Part shown: positions 26,805 to 34,805 of the stretch, piece by piece
Numbering within the stretch: the stretch's first letter is position 1
Layout of the letters: each line of letters begins with the position of its first letter
Source of the DNA: Cyanobacteriota bacterium
GTDB lineage: Bacteria > Cyanobacteriota > Vampirovibrionia > Vampirovibrionales > Vampirovibrionaceae
Assembly (NCBI GenBank): GCA_019751815.1
Contig: JAIEMW010000004.1
Location: forward strand, 953,390-1,017,389
Reading direction: 5' to 3'
DNA: 64,000 nucleotides
The notes under the pieces: model-generated
What the model saw: the letters and a program-made list of their open reading frames with translations, nothing else
What the model was told of the DNA's origin: nothing
Databases searched by the model: none
Translations under genes and position numbers: made by a program

Positions 26805-27581
26805 TTAGTGGCTCGAAATATGTGTTCCCAGTGTTTCCCCTTTCAGGAGCTTTAAGATAGAGCCTTCCTGGTTAAAATCAAATACCACAATGGGGAGTTT
26901 GGTATCTTTACAGAGCGAAACGGCTGTCTGGTCCATCACTTGCAGATTCTGGATCAGGACATCATCGTAGCTGAGTGTTTCAAACTTTTTGGCATCTGGA
27001 AATTTCTTGGGATCCTTGTCATAGACACCGTCTACCCCGTTTTTGGCCATTAAAATTGCATCAGCCCCAATTTCCGCAGCGCGTAAGGCCGCAGTGGTAT
27101 CTGTCGAGAAGAAAGGGTTACCTGTGCCCCCACCAAAAATCACCACACGCCCTCGTTCCAAGTGACGAACCGCACGAAGGCGAATGTAGGGTTCAGCCAC
27201 ACGGTTGATATCAATGGCGCTCATCACCCTGGTATCCACTGACTGGGATTTTAAAACGCCCTGAAGCACCAGCGCGTTCATCACAGTAGCCAACATGCCA
27301 ACATAATCTGCGGAAGCCCTATCCATCCCCAGTTTAGAACTGTTCTGGAGGCCCCGAAAGATATTGCCGCCGCCGACCACAATGGCAATATGCACGCCAA
27401 GGGCTAACGCCTGTTTAATCTCTTTGGCCACCCTGCTAATCACATCGGGTTGAATCCCGTACCCTTGATCGCCCATCAAGGCCTCGCCGCTAATCTTAAG
27501 AAGAACCCGTCTGTACTTGATCTCGCCTTTATAGGCCGCAGGCTCAGCAGTGGGGACTTCAGAAGACGAGGCAGTAGTCAT
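26805..27581 (-). CDS. pyrH: Uridylate (UMP) kinase
   Basis: 258 residues. It phosphorylates UMP to UDP in pyrimidine synthesis. Motifs: [25 protein letters not shown], the [20 protein letters not shown] block, [20 protein letters not shown] and [19 protein letters not shown]. The N-terminus has about 20 extra residues (Ser/Ala/Glu-rich) before the kinase core. It lies 42 bases after tsf in the order rpsB-tsf-pyrH, a widely conserved arrangement. Confidence 0.96.
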   Translation of the reverse strand: MTTASSSEVPTAEPAAYKGEIKYRRVLLKISGEALMGDQGYGIQPDVISRVAKEIKQALALGVHIAIVVGGGNIFRGLQNSSKLGMDRASADYVGMLATVMNALVLQGVLKSQSVDTRVMSAIDINRVAEPYIRLRAVRHLERGRVVIFGGGTGNPFFSTDTTAALRAAEIGADAILMAKNGVDGVYDKDPKKFPDAKKFETLSYDDVLIQNLQVMDQTAVSLCKDTKLPIVVFDFNQEGSILKLLKGETLGTHISSH

Positions 27582-27623
27582 AGAAACGCGGTGGTGACTC
27601 CATCGGTGGTGAGTGTAATAAAA

Positions 27624-28529
27624 CTATTTGAGTTGGGCCATCACTTCTTCGGCGAAGTTGGCCTCTTTTTTCTCAATGCCTTCACCCAAAACAAAGCGGG
27701 TAAAACCGGCAATGGTAAGAGTATCACCCCACTGCTTGGCTTTTTCATCCAGCAAGCCTTGAATGGTGACGCTTGGGTCTTTAATGAAAGGCTGTTCGAC
27801 CAGCACGCGTTGGGCGAGCAGTTTATCCACGCGTCCGGCCACAATTTTGCCGCGAATCTCTTCTGGTTTTTTCAGGATATCTTCTTTGCCAAGTTCAATG
27901 CGGGTCTCTTCATCAATCACGCTTTGTGGTATTTCATTGCGGCTGACGAATTCGGGGGCAGCACTGGCAATTTGCATCGCAATGTCTTTGGTCAGTTGCA
28001 GGCAGTCAGGAGCTTCTGCTGTACTGGCTTTGCCTGTGTTGAGTTGCAAAAGTACCCCAATTTTGCCGCCCGTGTGAATGTAGCTTTGAACCAGACCAGC
28101 ATTGCTCAATGCATAGCGAGCGAAACGTCGGATGGTCAGGTTTTCTTTAATTTGGGCAACCTTTTCCACCACATATTCTTTTTTCTCTTCGGTCAGGGTC
28201 TCGATTGAGCGAGGGGCTTTATCCAAGACATACTGGGCCACTTCTTGAACCATCTGGAGAAAGGCTTCACCTTTGGCCACAAAGTCGGTTTCACAGTTGA
28301 CTTCGACCAGAGCACCAGCGGATTTATCTGGAGCAATCACCGCAAACACTTGACCGTCAGCAGCAGTACGACCGCTCTTTTTCTCAGCAGTGGCTATCCC
28401 GCGTTGGCGCAGAATTTCCAGTGCCTTGGTCATATCACCACTGGCTTCGGTTAAGGCGTTTTTGGCGTCCATCATCCCGGCGCCAGACAATTCACGGAGT
28501 TCTTTGACTTGGGTGGCGGTAATCGTCAT
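27624..28529 (-). CDS. tsf: Translation elongation factor Ts
   Basis: 301 residues. It recycles EF-Tu by exchanging GDP for GTP. The N-terminal UBA-like domain shows ITATQVKELRELSGAGMMDA, then KNALTEASGDMTKALEILRQ. The core TDFV signature is present (VEVNCETDFVAKGEAF), as is the late SVIDEETRIELGKED. It sits between rpsB and pyrH on the same strand. Confidence 0.97.
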   Translation of the reverse strand: MTITATQVKELRELSGAGMMDAKNALTEASGDMTKALEILRQRGIATAEKKSGRTAADGQVFAVIAPDKSAGALVEVNCETDFVAKGEAFLQMVQEVAQYVLDKAPRSIETLTEEKKEYVVEKVAQIKENLTIRRFARYALSNAGLVQSYIHTGGKIGVLLQLNTGKASTAEAPDCLQLTKDIAMQIASAAPEFVSRNEIPQSVIDEETRIELGKEDILKKPEEIRGKIVAGRVDKLLAQRVLVEQPFIKDPSVTIQGLLDEKAKQWGDTLTIAGFTRFVLGEGIEKKEANFAEEVMAQLK

Positions 28530-28599
28530 GGTGTGTGTGTTCCTTTAAAAAGGTCGGTTAAAAGGCATGATTCAGTCTAATACAATTGGACGGCTTAGG

Positions 28600-29454
28600 T
28601 TAGGCTTCTGCGTCTGTTTTGGGTTCATCAGCAGCAGGAGGTTCTGCCACAGCAACAGCAGTCTGAGTGGTACTGCCTGCTTGCATCTCTTCCAAGGTAA
28701 CTTCTGCAGGATTTGAATCGGCGCCACCTTGGCTGGACTTGTCTTTGCCCAATTTGGAAATATTGCTTTCCCGCTGGGCTCTGCCTTCCAAGATGGCATC
28801 GGCCATTTTAGAAGTAATCAGTCGAATGGAACGAATCGCATCATCGTTGCCAGGAATGGCGTAGTTAATCAGCGCCGGATCGCAGTTGGTATCAACCATA
28901 GCGACCACAGGAACACCGGCCTTATTGGCTTCAAGCACGGCGTTTAATTCACGTTTTTGGTCAATTACAAAGATGACATCGGGCATGCCGCGCATCTCTT
29001 TCATCCCGCCCAGACTACGCTCCAGTTTGAGCAGTTGGCGGGTTAAAACAGCGACTTCCTTCTTGGGAAGACGGTCAAAATGCCCGTTATCGCGCATTTC
29101 TTCTAACTCTCGAAGCTTGTTGATCCGGGTGCGGATGATTTCAAAGTTGGTAAGGGTCCCACCTAACCAGCGACGGTTAATATAGTAGGAGTGGCAACGC
29201 TTGGCCTCTTCCTCAATGATTTCGACTGCTTGCTTTTTGGTGCCCACAAACACGATTTTTTTGCCTTGAGAGGCCATTTGCTTCATAAACTCGTAGGCTT
29301 TGTCCAGCATTTCGGTGGTTTGTGTGAGATCAATAATATAGATACCGTTGCGCTCACCCCAGATGTAGCGTTTCATTTTGGGGTTCCAACGATTGGTCTG
29401 GTGACCAAAGTGGACACCGGCTTCCATCAGTTCCTGTAAGGACGCAACAGGCAT
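28600..29454 (-). CDS. rpsB: 30S ribosomal protein S2
   Basis: 284 residues from ATG 29454, chosen because AAGGAGAT precedes it and the protein then begins [20 protein letters not shown], the usual S2 N-terminus. A longer in-frame start at 29538 is unlikely. Conserved blocks: [38 protein letters not shown] and [16 protein letters not shown]-terminal tail of about 55 residues, rich in Ala/Glu/Ser/Thr, extends beyond the S2 core. First gene of rpsB-tsf-pyrH. Confidence 0.97.
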   Translation of the reverse strand: MPVASLQELMEAGVHFGHQTNRWNPKMKRYIWGERNGIYIIDLTQTTEMLDKAYEFMKQMASQGKKIVFVGTKKQAVEIIEEEAKRCHSYYINRRWLGGTLTNFEIIRTRINKLRELEEMRDNGHFDRLPKKEVAVLTRQLLKLERSLGGMKEMRGMPDVIFVIDQKRELNAVLEANKAGVPVVAMVDTNCDPALINYAIPGNDDAIRSIRLITSKMADAILEGRAQRESNISKLGKDKSSQGGADSNPAEVTLEEMQAGSTTQTAVAVAEPPAADEPKTDAEA

Positions 29455-29815
29455 ATGAATTGAATCTCCTTCTGGTAGTGGACCTTTGGTAGTGGGATTA
29501 TTTCTTAAGTTAAGACGCCGAAATGCGATAGCTTGCAATGCATTCAGTCAAAAAGTCATTCAATCTTACACGCTGAGAAAAAATTAACAAGCCCTGTGGG
29601 TGTCTCAACTTCTAAGAAGCGTGTGCGTTACCAAATTTATACAAAACATCGTCAATGGGCACCCTTTTTGCTAGGCTTGGGGTTGAGAAAACTCTTTTGT
29701 GGAAAATCCGGGTAAGCCAATTTCTAAGTAGCTATTAGCAAGTATCTATCATGAACACCGTTTTGTTGGGGATATCGTTTGCTGTTTACTAAAACCGTGT
29801 AACGAGGATGTGCGT
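29455..29815. promoter_or_regulatory. rpsB leader with tandem 9-mer, and upstream region of the ClpP-like gene
   Basis: On the minus strand, between the presumed promoter and the rpsB ribosome-binding site, CCACTACCA occurs twice, 14 bases apart (29473-29481 and 29487-29495 read as TGGTAGTGG on plus). Such a repeat in the mRNA just before the Shine-Dalgarno could be a ribosomal-protein feedback site. The rest (29500-29815) has no convincing gene and holds the upstream region of the plus-strand gene at 29816. Confidence 0.35.
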
Positions 29816-30016
29816 GTGATAACCCGTGTGGGTGTATGGGGAAAGATAGACAATCCAGTCCAGAGGGCAACGCCTGGACTCCATACTGAGCTTGCAACAA
29901 TGAATCTGGCATCACTGAACGAGGCGAAATCGGACTCGGTCCTTTTTGCCGGATCTGTAAAGAGTAAAAAACCCGCCAAAAAAACGCAGGCAAAACCAGA
30001 AAAAATGCCTATATAG
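29816..30016 (+). CDS. N-terminal segment of the ClpP-like gene, ended by an in-frame TAG
   Basis: GTG 29816 follows GAGG at about 8 bases. The frame runs 66 codons to TAG 30014-30016. An internal ATG at 29900 would give MNLASLNEAKSDSVLFAGSV, then KSKKPAKKTQAKPEKMPI. VLFAGS is the F-x-G-type motif, followed by a Lys-rich stretch, as in leaders of other long proteins in this window. The TAG is in the same frame as the ClpP-like ORF that begins 18 bases later. I therefore read this as the natural N-terminus of that protein, cut by a nonsense codon, read through, or affected by a sequencing error. A free-standing 38-66 residue peptide is the alternative. Confidence 0.5.
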   Translation: MITRVGVWGKIDNPVQRATPGLHTELATMNLASLNEAKSDSVLFAGSVKSKKPAKKTQAKPEKMPI

Positions 30017-30034
30017 CCTATTAAACCTGGCTTT

Positions 30035-32059
30035 TTGAATGATTATGGTGTGGATATACGAGACCAGGTTTATCTCGATCCACCCACGGTAGCCCAAGCC
30101 AACCGACATTTGCTGATGCGTCACTGGGTAAAAGGGGCAGAGCCTGGTACGCTCAAGATGTTGTTGGGAACAACCTATTCAGAATACCCCAACGGGGATA
30201 ACCAATCAGACCCCGCAGCGCTTGGTGATACGATGCTTTTGATTGATCGACCGGTGGATGTGGTCGTTAAGTCCATTGCCACACAAGAACTCACCCGTGC
30301 GATGTTGATGGCCACCGGCAAACGGTTGATATACCCCGACACCAAGCTCAGCTTTGGCCCTGTTTTGGAGTACGCAACAGATAAGCGAGACCGGGATCTC
30401 CAAGTAAACAGGCACCTCTATAATACCTATCTGCGAGATTATGAGACCCTGATTATGCAAAAGGCTGGGGTGAGTGACCGCAAGGTGATTGCAGAACAAA
30501 TGGACACAGAAAAAACCTTTAGTGCACTGGAAGCCCTGATGTACGGGGAAAAAGGTTTGGTGGATGCCATTATTGTCGGGCCTGATCGGGTACTGACGCG
30601 TAAAAATCTAGAAGAGTATTTCTTAAATGGCCGTCTTAAAGCAAAAAAAAGTGGAGGCCAAATACCAAATCCCGTTTATCCCTCCCCACCAATTGGTTTG
30701 TGGCTCTCCGCTGGTATGAAGGGGTTTAAAACATCCCAAAAGGGGTTTATCACAGAAGCAGAAGAACATTTCCTCAAGGCAGGGGGCAACGCGAGATTGA
30801 TCCCCGTCCAATATACAACCCCCATGAGCGAATTCATGCCGCAATCACTCGAAGGGGCCCACTATACACATTATCGAAGCTTGAAAAATTATGACAAAGC
30901 CGATCGCCACCTGAGTGAGCGTCGGAGCCGGACAGCACCGCCCAGTTTCTACTGTTATCACCGCAGCAAGCGAGATGACAACCACGGGATGAGTCAGGCC
31001 GATGACGCGATTACCATTAGTAAAAATCTACCTTTGTACCACCAGGTCTCTCTTTCAGACAGTTTTTGGCGGGTGATGGCTTCCAGAGTCCCCAAGACGG
31101 CCCAAGGGATTTTAGATGATGATGTCATTTTTTTCAGTGCGGAGTTTAACGACCCGGTGGCAGAACAAACAGTGGCCGCCCTGTTGGAGCTGAATGACAA
31201 AAAGCGCCAGCAAAAAGCACACGGACAAGTGCCAACGCATATTAAATTGGTTTTAAATAGTGGTGGGGGGTATTCTTACGCCGCCTATGAGCTGAGAAAT
31301 ACCATTAAGGCAGATATTCATACCCCTGTGGATGTTATTGTTACTGGCCATGCCGGGAGTTGTGGGGCAGATTTACTGGCAACCGCCACAGGATACCGAT
31401 TTGCTACTCCCCATGCACGGGTGATGATTCATGAGGCGTGGACTTCTTTGGATCCGCGTCACGCGGCTGCGTACAATTCTCAAGTGGATGCCCTCCATCA
31501 AGACAGTGAAGATTTTATTTTGACGATTGCAGAAGCTTCCGGGCAGCCTGAAGAAGAGGTTCGAAAAGACTTTCTGGCTTCAGATGCCTGGTTTAACCCA
31601 GTAGAATCATTGTTTTACGGGACAAAAGGCCTGATTGACGGGATATTGATTAATGCCAGACAAGCTCTCACCCGAGACGATATCTCCCGCTATCTAGTGG
31701 AGACGGGGCTGTATCCAAGCAAACAAGCCGTCGAGAGCGCCTATTACTGCCGTTTGGAAAACCGCCGTTCTCCCAAAAGTAAGCTTAAGTGGAAGGCGGT
31801 GGAGCACAACCAGCAGGATCCCTTTGAAAACCCATGGCTCACGGTTCAAAACGCGGCAACGCATCTCTTGTCCAAAGATCCGAGAGCTCTGGATATTTCC
31901 CGGCGCTTTAAGCAGGTGATGCCGACCAGTAACGTCTCAGCCTCTAGAACACTGGATATTTACACGGTCCAAGATGCCAATGCAGATGGTGATGCCTCTC
32001 AAAACAGGATACAAGATGCCAACTACCACCGCCGAATGCGGCAAAAACGGGGGAATTAG
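30035..32059 (+). CDS. Tandem ClpP-like serine protease (one degenerate, one active-looking domain)
   Basis: 674 residues from a TTG at 30035 that has no visible ribosome-binding site. Two ClpP-fold domains are seen. Domain 1 (about 45-200) keeps the fold ending (ALMYGEKGLVDAIIVGPDRV). Where the nucleophile should lie it has IATQELTRAMLMATGK, and where the His should be it has KLSFGPVL, so it looks inactive. Domain 2 (about 350-550) has LVLNSGGGYSYAAYEL, the nucleophile region TGHAGSCGADLLATATG, the His in ARVMIHEAWTS, a likely Asp in EVRKDFLASDAWFNP, and YGTKGLIDGI. A C-terminal tail of about 130 residues is basic and polar. It may act in a Clp-like complex, with the first domain structural. 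Confidence 0.8.
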   Translation: MNDYGVDIRDQVYLDPPTVAQANRHLLMRHWVKGAEPGTLKMLLGTTYSEYPNGDNQSDPAALGDTMLLIDRPVDVVVKSIATQELTRAMLMATGKRLIYPDTKLSFGPVLEYATDKRDRDLQVNRHLYNTYLRDYETLIMQKAGVSDRKVIAEQMDTEKTFSALEALMYGEKGLVDAIIVGPDRVLTRKNLEEYFLNGRLKAKKSGGQIPNPVYPSPPIGLWLSAGMKGFKTSQKGFITEAEEHFLKAGGNARLIPVQYTTPMSEFMPQSLEGAHYTHYRSLKNYDKADRHLSERRSRTAPPSFYCYHRSKRDDNHGMSQADDAITISKNLPLYHQVSLSDSFWRVMASRVPKTAQGILDDDVIFFSAEFNDPVAEQTVAALLELNDKKRQQKAHGQVPTHIKLVLNSGGGYSYAAYELRNTIKADIHTPVDVIVTGHAGSCGADLLATATGYRFATPHARVMIHEAWTSLDPRHAAAYNSQVDALHQDSEDFILTIAEASGQPEEEVRKDFLASDAWFNPVESLFYGTKGLIDGILINARQALTRDDISRYLVETGLYPSKQAVESAYYCRLENRRSPKSKLKWKAVEHNQQDPFENPWLTVQNAATHLLSKDPRALDISRRFKQVMPTSNVSASRTLDIYTVQDANADGDASQNRIQDANYHRRMRQKRGN

Positions 32060-32075
32060 GCAACTGAAAGACCCG

Positions 32076-33263
32076 TTATTTTTGAGAAGATTCAGAGAGT
32101 TTGGCCAATTTTTTGGCAGCGGATTTTTTATCCGTCACCATGGCCGGGGTCAGTTCAATTTTGGCAATGGGTTGCCGGGTGTATTGGCGGTAAAACACCA
32201 GATAGTGCTGAAGTTTGGGGTTATCCACGCTAAAGGACATATTCCCGTATAACCGCTGATTGGCCGGAAGTTTTTGAAACCAGATACCGGTATCGCCGAA
32301 CGGAGAAGGGTAAAACACGGAGCCATGCTCGTCTTCAAGAGCGATATCAAAAGAGGTGAATGTGTTGGGCGTCTTGTTGTCCATATCCAGCGTGAGTGTT
32401 AGCTGAGTAGGTTCACCAAAGGGGTCTTTTTCAAAACGCATGCCAAGTATCTTCACTTGTAAGCCTTCCAACTTCACGTCATTGGCACCCGCATCGGGGA
32501 GATTCATGGAAGGCAGCAAGAGGTCTTCGTTGATCTGGACATGAATATCTGAGCCGGGCTGAATGATTTGGTGTTTGCCCTTGGTGAGTAATGACGCGGT
32601 TAGACCAATGCCTCCGCCAATGGCAGCGCCTCCAGCCAGTGCATAACCATTGGTGGCAGCAACAGCGGGGAGCCCCCCGTATTTTAGGACGGTTAAAGCA
32701 CCAACCGCACCGCCAGCAAGTGAATAACCCGCAGAACGACCAATCACTTTGGCTGCGGCCAAAAACTTGGGATCTTTATTGCTGAAATCACCTACGATTG
32801 GGATTTCACGACCGTCTGGGGTGATCAGGTAATCAAATTTGGCGGTTAAAAACGCGTTGCGTCCGGCGTTTTTAGGGCCTGATTTTTCTTGAATGGCGGC
32901 ATGAACCAAGGTGCCTTTGGGAATGACGATTTTTCCATCTACGACCACGTCTTTGGTCACTTTGGCAAAAAACTCATCACCAACAGAGGCAATATCCGTG
33001 CTGACAGAGGTGGAAACCGTCATTTCAATGGTGCTGCCTTTTTTCACCAGCTTTTCGTCCCCTTCGTTAATGGAGGGGTTGCTTCCTGGGGTCAGGGTTT
33101 TGATAACACTGCCCTGAAGCGGTTGCTGATGATCTGCTTCTTGCGACCAACTTGAGGAAATACATAGGTTGGCAAGCAGTAATGCCAGCGTCATGCCAAT
33201 GACGCGTTTTGCAGCAATCATGGGTAATAGACGGGATGCGGTCGGTATCAGAACTGGGGCCAT
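32076..33263 (-). CDS. Secreted protein of unknown function with glycine-rich segment
   Basis: 395 residues. A signal peptide is visible (AAKRVIGMTLALLLANLCIS, then SSWSQEA), favouring a start at 33263 or the internal ATG at 33221; neither has a strong ribosome-binding site. The mature N-terminal domain reads VSTDIASVGDEFFAKVTKDV, VVDGKIVIPKGTLVHAAI and YLITPDGREIPIVG. This pattern is seen in bacterial envelope proteins of unknown role. Next comes a Gly/Ala-rich, weakly hydrophobic segment (about 180-225), then a beta-rich C-terminal domain (LTLTLDMDNKTPNTFTSFDI). No enzyme motif is recognised. The stop is 16 bases from the ClpP-like gene's stop (convergent). Confidence 0.75.
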   Translation of the reverse strand: MAPVLIPTASRLLPMIAAKRVIGMTLALLLANLCISSSWSQEADHQQPLQGSVIKTLTPGSNPSINEGDEKLVKKGSTIEMTVSTSVSTDIASVGDEFFAKVTKDVVVDGKIVIPKGTLVHAAIQEKSGPKNAGRNAFLTAKFDYLITPDGREIPIVGDFSNKDPKFLAAAKVIGRSAGYSLAGGAVGALTVLKYGGLPAVAATNGYALAGGAAIGGGIGLTASLLTKGKHQIIQPGSDIHVQINEDLLLPSMNLPDAGANDVKLEGLQVKILGMRFEKDPFGEPTQLTLTLDMDNKTPNTFTSFDIALEDEHGSVFYPSPFGDTGIWFQKLPANQRLYGNMSFSVDNPKLQHYLVFYRQYTRQPIAKIELTPAMVTDKKSAAKKLAKLSESSQK

Positions 33264-33428
33264 GCAGAGTCACTCACATTGCTTTTGAATGCACAATTTT
33301 AAATGACGCCGAGTCGAGGCGTCCTGTTCCCAGTCTAGCGGGTTTTTCTGATAAGTGCCAGAACGTAAAAGGGGAAGCGGCCAGAGAGAATGTGTGTTGT
33401 AGCAGTCTCAACATGATTGCAATCTCTT

Positions 33429-33457
33429 TTGCAGTGCAATCTCGTTTGCCTTATGCT
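33429..33457 (+). promoter_or_regulatory. Possible promoter of the aldolase gene
   Basis: TTGCAG (33429-33434) and TATGCT (33452-33457) are 17 bases apart, upstream of the aldolase start at 33505. Both boxes are weak matches; only the spacing is ideal. Confidence 0.3.
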
Positions 33458-33504
33458 AGCGTATCCTGAATGTCATGTGGAATGAGAGAGCCAGGAGCGT
33501 CAAT

Positions 33505-34167
33505 ATGCAACTCTTTGTCGATACGGCTGACTTAAAAGAAATTCGTGAAGCAGCAGAGATGGGTGTGATTCAAGGGGTGACGACCAATCCCACATTGCTG
33601 GCCAAAAATGGTTCCGGTTCTGTCAAACAAGTGATTCAAGAAATTTGCTCACTGGTACCTGAAGGCCCAGTCAGCATGGAATGTATTTCTGACAACGCGG
33701 CTGGCATGTTGAAAGAGGGACGAGAATTTGTCACTTGGGCGCCCAATGTCTATGTCAAAGTACCCTTCTGTGTCGAAGGGATGAAGGCAGTCAGTGTTTT
33801 TGCCAAAGAAGGCATTCGTACCAACGTGACCTTGGTTTTTTCCACAAACCAAGCCATCCTTGCTGCTAGTGCTGGGGCGACACTGATCAGCTCCTTTGTG
33901 GGGAGATTGGACGATATTGGTTTTGACGGGATGCAGGTGATTGCAGATGTAGTCGCACTGAAACAATCCTTTGACTGGCCCAGCAAAATTCTGGCCGCCA
34001 GTATTCGCCATCCATTGCATGTAACTCAAGCTGCGGCGGTGGGGGCGGATATTGCTACCATTCCGTTTAAAGTGCTCAAGCAGATGTATGATCACCCGCT
34101 GACAGAAAAAGGTATTCAGCTGTTTCAATCAGACTGGCAAAAATTAAACCAGGCCGTTACAGCATAA
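33505..34167 (+). CDS. Fructose-6-phosphate aldolase / TalC-type transaldolase
   Basis: 220 residues from ATG 33505, preceded by AGGAG; a longer frame from 33475 is unlikely. It begins MQLFVDTADLKEIREAAEMG, then VIQGVTTNPTLLAK. The Schiff-base lysine is K85 in VYVKVPFC, the same number as in E. coli FSA. RTNVTLVFSTNQAILAASAG and SSFVGRLDDIG are typical of the short (about 220 residue) transaldolase subfamily. Sequence alone does not separate transaldolase from fructose-6-phosphate aldolase activity. With rpe and pgi it covers sugar-phosphate interconversion. Confidence 0.93.
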   Translation: MQLFVDTADLKEIREAAEMGVIQGVTTNPTLLAKNGSGSVKQVIQEICSLVPEGPVSMECISDNAAGMLKEGREFVTWAPNVYVKVPFCVEGMKAVSVFAKEGIRTNVTLVFSTNQAILAASAGATLISSFVGRLDDIGFDGMQVIADVVALKQSFDWPSKILAASIRHPLHVTQAAAVGADIATIPFKVLKQMYDHPLTEKGIQLFQSDWQKLNQAVTA

Positions 34168-34523
34168 TAACCTCACGCAGACGGACTTTTGTCGTTTCTG
34201 GGGCCTTGCTCTGTAAAAAATCATAGATTTATGTAAAGAAATGGATGGAAAAAAATCCTCCATTTGTATAATGAAACTCACCTGAGAATACGGATACACT
34301 ACTAATAGTTATTTAAGCGTTAAGCGTTGTTTTTGCAGTCTGTGTGCTTTTTAATGCACTTTTTAGAAATCGTCACTCAATAATTTCTCAGATCTAAACT
34401 CTCCATTCCTTAGTCCTTAAGCATGATTCAGTGGTCCTTTCCTCGATTGCGTCTTAAAAAGCCTGCAGATTCGCCGCGTGTTCACACAGATTCCCAATGA
34501 GAAAAGCGTAGGTGTTTTGCCCC
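34168..34523. promoter_or_regulatory. Intergenic region with hairpin and TATAAT box
   Basis: A hairpin (34239-34265: AAATGGA-t-GGA pairing with TCC-TCCATTT around an A6 loop) is followed at once by a perfect TATAAT (34267-34272). No good -35 is seen, and the hairpin takes its place. The transcript would run toward the small gene at 34524 with a leader of about 245 bases, which holds no ORF or structure I can name. Confidence 0.4.
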
Positions 34524-34805
34524 ATGTCCAATTTAACCAACATAAAAATGAAAAACCTGGCGGTGCTGGATTACCAAACCACCGATGAAGCGGTGGAAAA
34601 TTTCCGCGTTGTCCCTTCAGTGCGGCTGCTCAATAAATATGTGCAACGTGCCAAAAAAGTAGCAATCAGTTCTATCAACCCCTTCTTTTTTGAAGATTCA
34701 GACGGTCACACCCAGCGCGGATTAAATATCCGTGTGGAAGGCCCAGCCAGCCACATCAGCTATTTTAACCGCCTGATCGACCAGGCCAACCTGAAAATTA
34801 GCTAA
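34524..34805 (+). CDS. Small hypothetical protein
   Basis: 93 residues from ATG 34524, with TAGGTG about 9 bases upstream; a GTG at 34512 is in frame but less likely. The sequence is compact and mixed alpha/beta looking (VEKF-type NFRVVPSVRLLNKYVQRAKK, INPFFFEDSDG, GLNIRVEGPASHISYFNRLI). No membrane segment. Family not recognised. Its stop codon abuts that of the convergent TPR gene. Confidence 0.65.
   Translation: MSNLTNIKMKNLAVLDYQTTDEAVENFRVVPSVRLLNKYVQRAKKVAISSINPFFFEDSDGHTQRGLNIRVEGPASHISYFNRLIDQANLKIS

Noticed and set aside
29455..29538. 28-residue longer form of ribosomal protein S2
   Set aside because: The extension crosses the rpsB Shine-Dalgarno and the leader repeats; S2 starts normally at 29454.
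7812..34526. Shared GTTTTGCCCCATG-like start context of the small genes at 7829 and 34524
   Set aside because: Only about ten bases match and the proteins are unrelated; too little to call an element.
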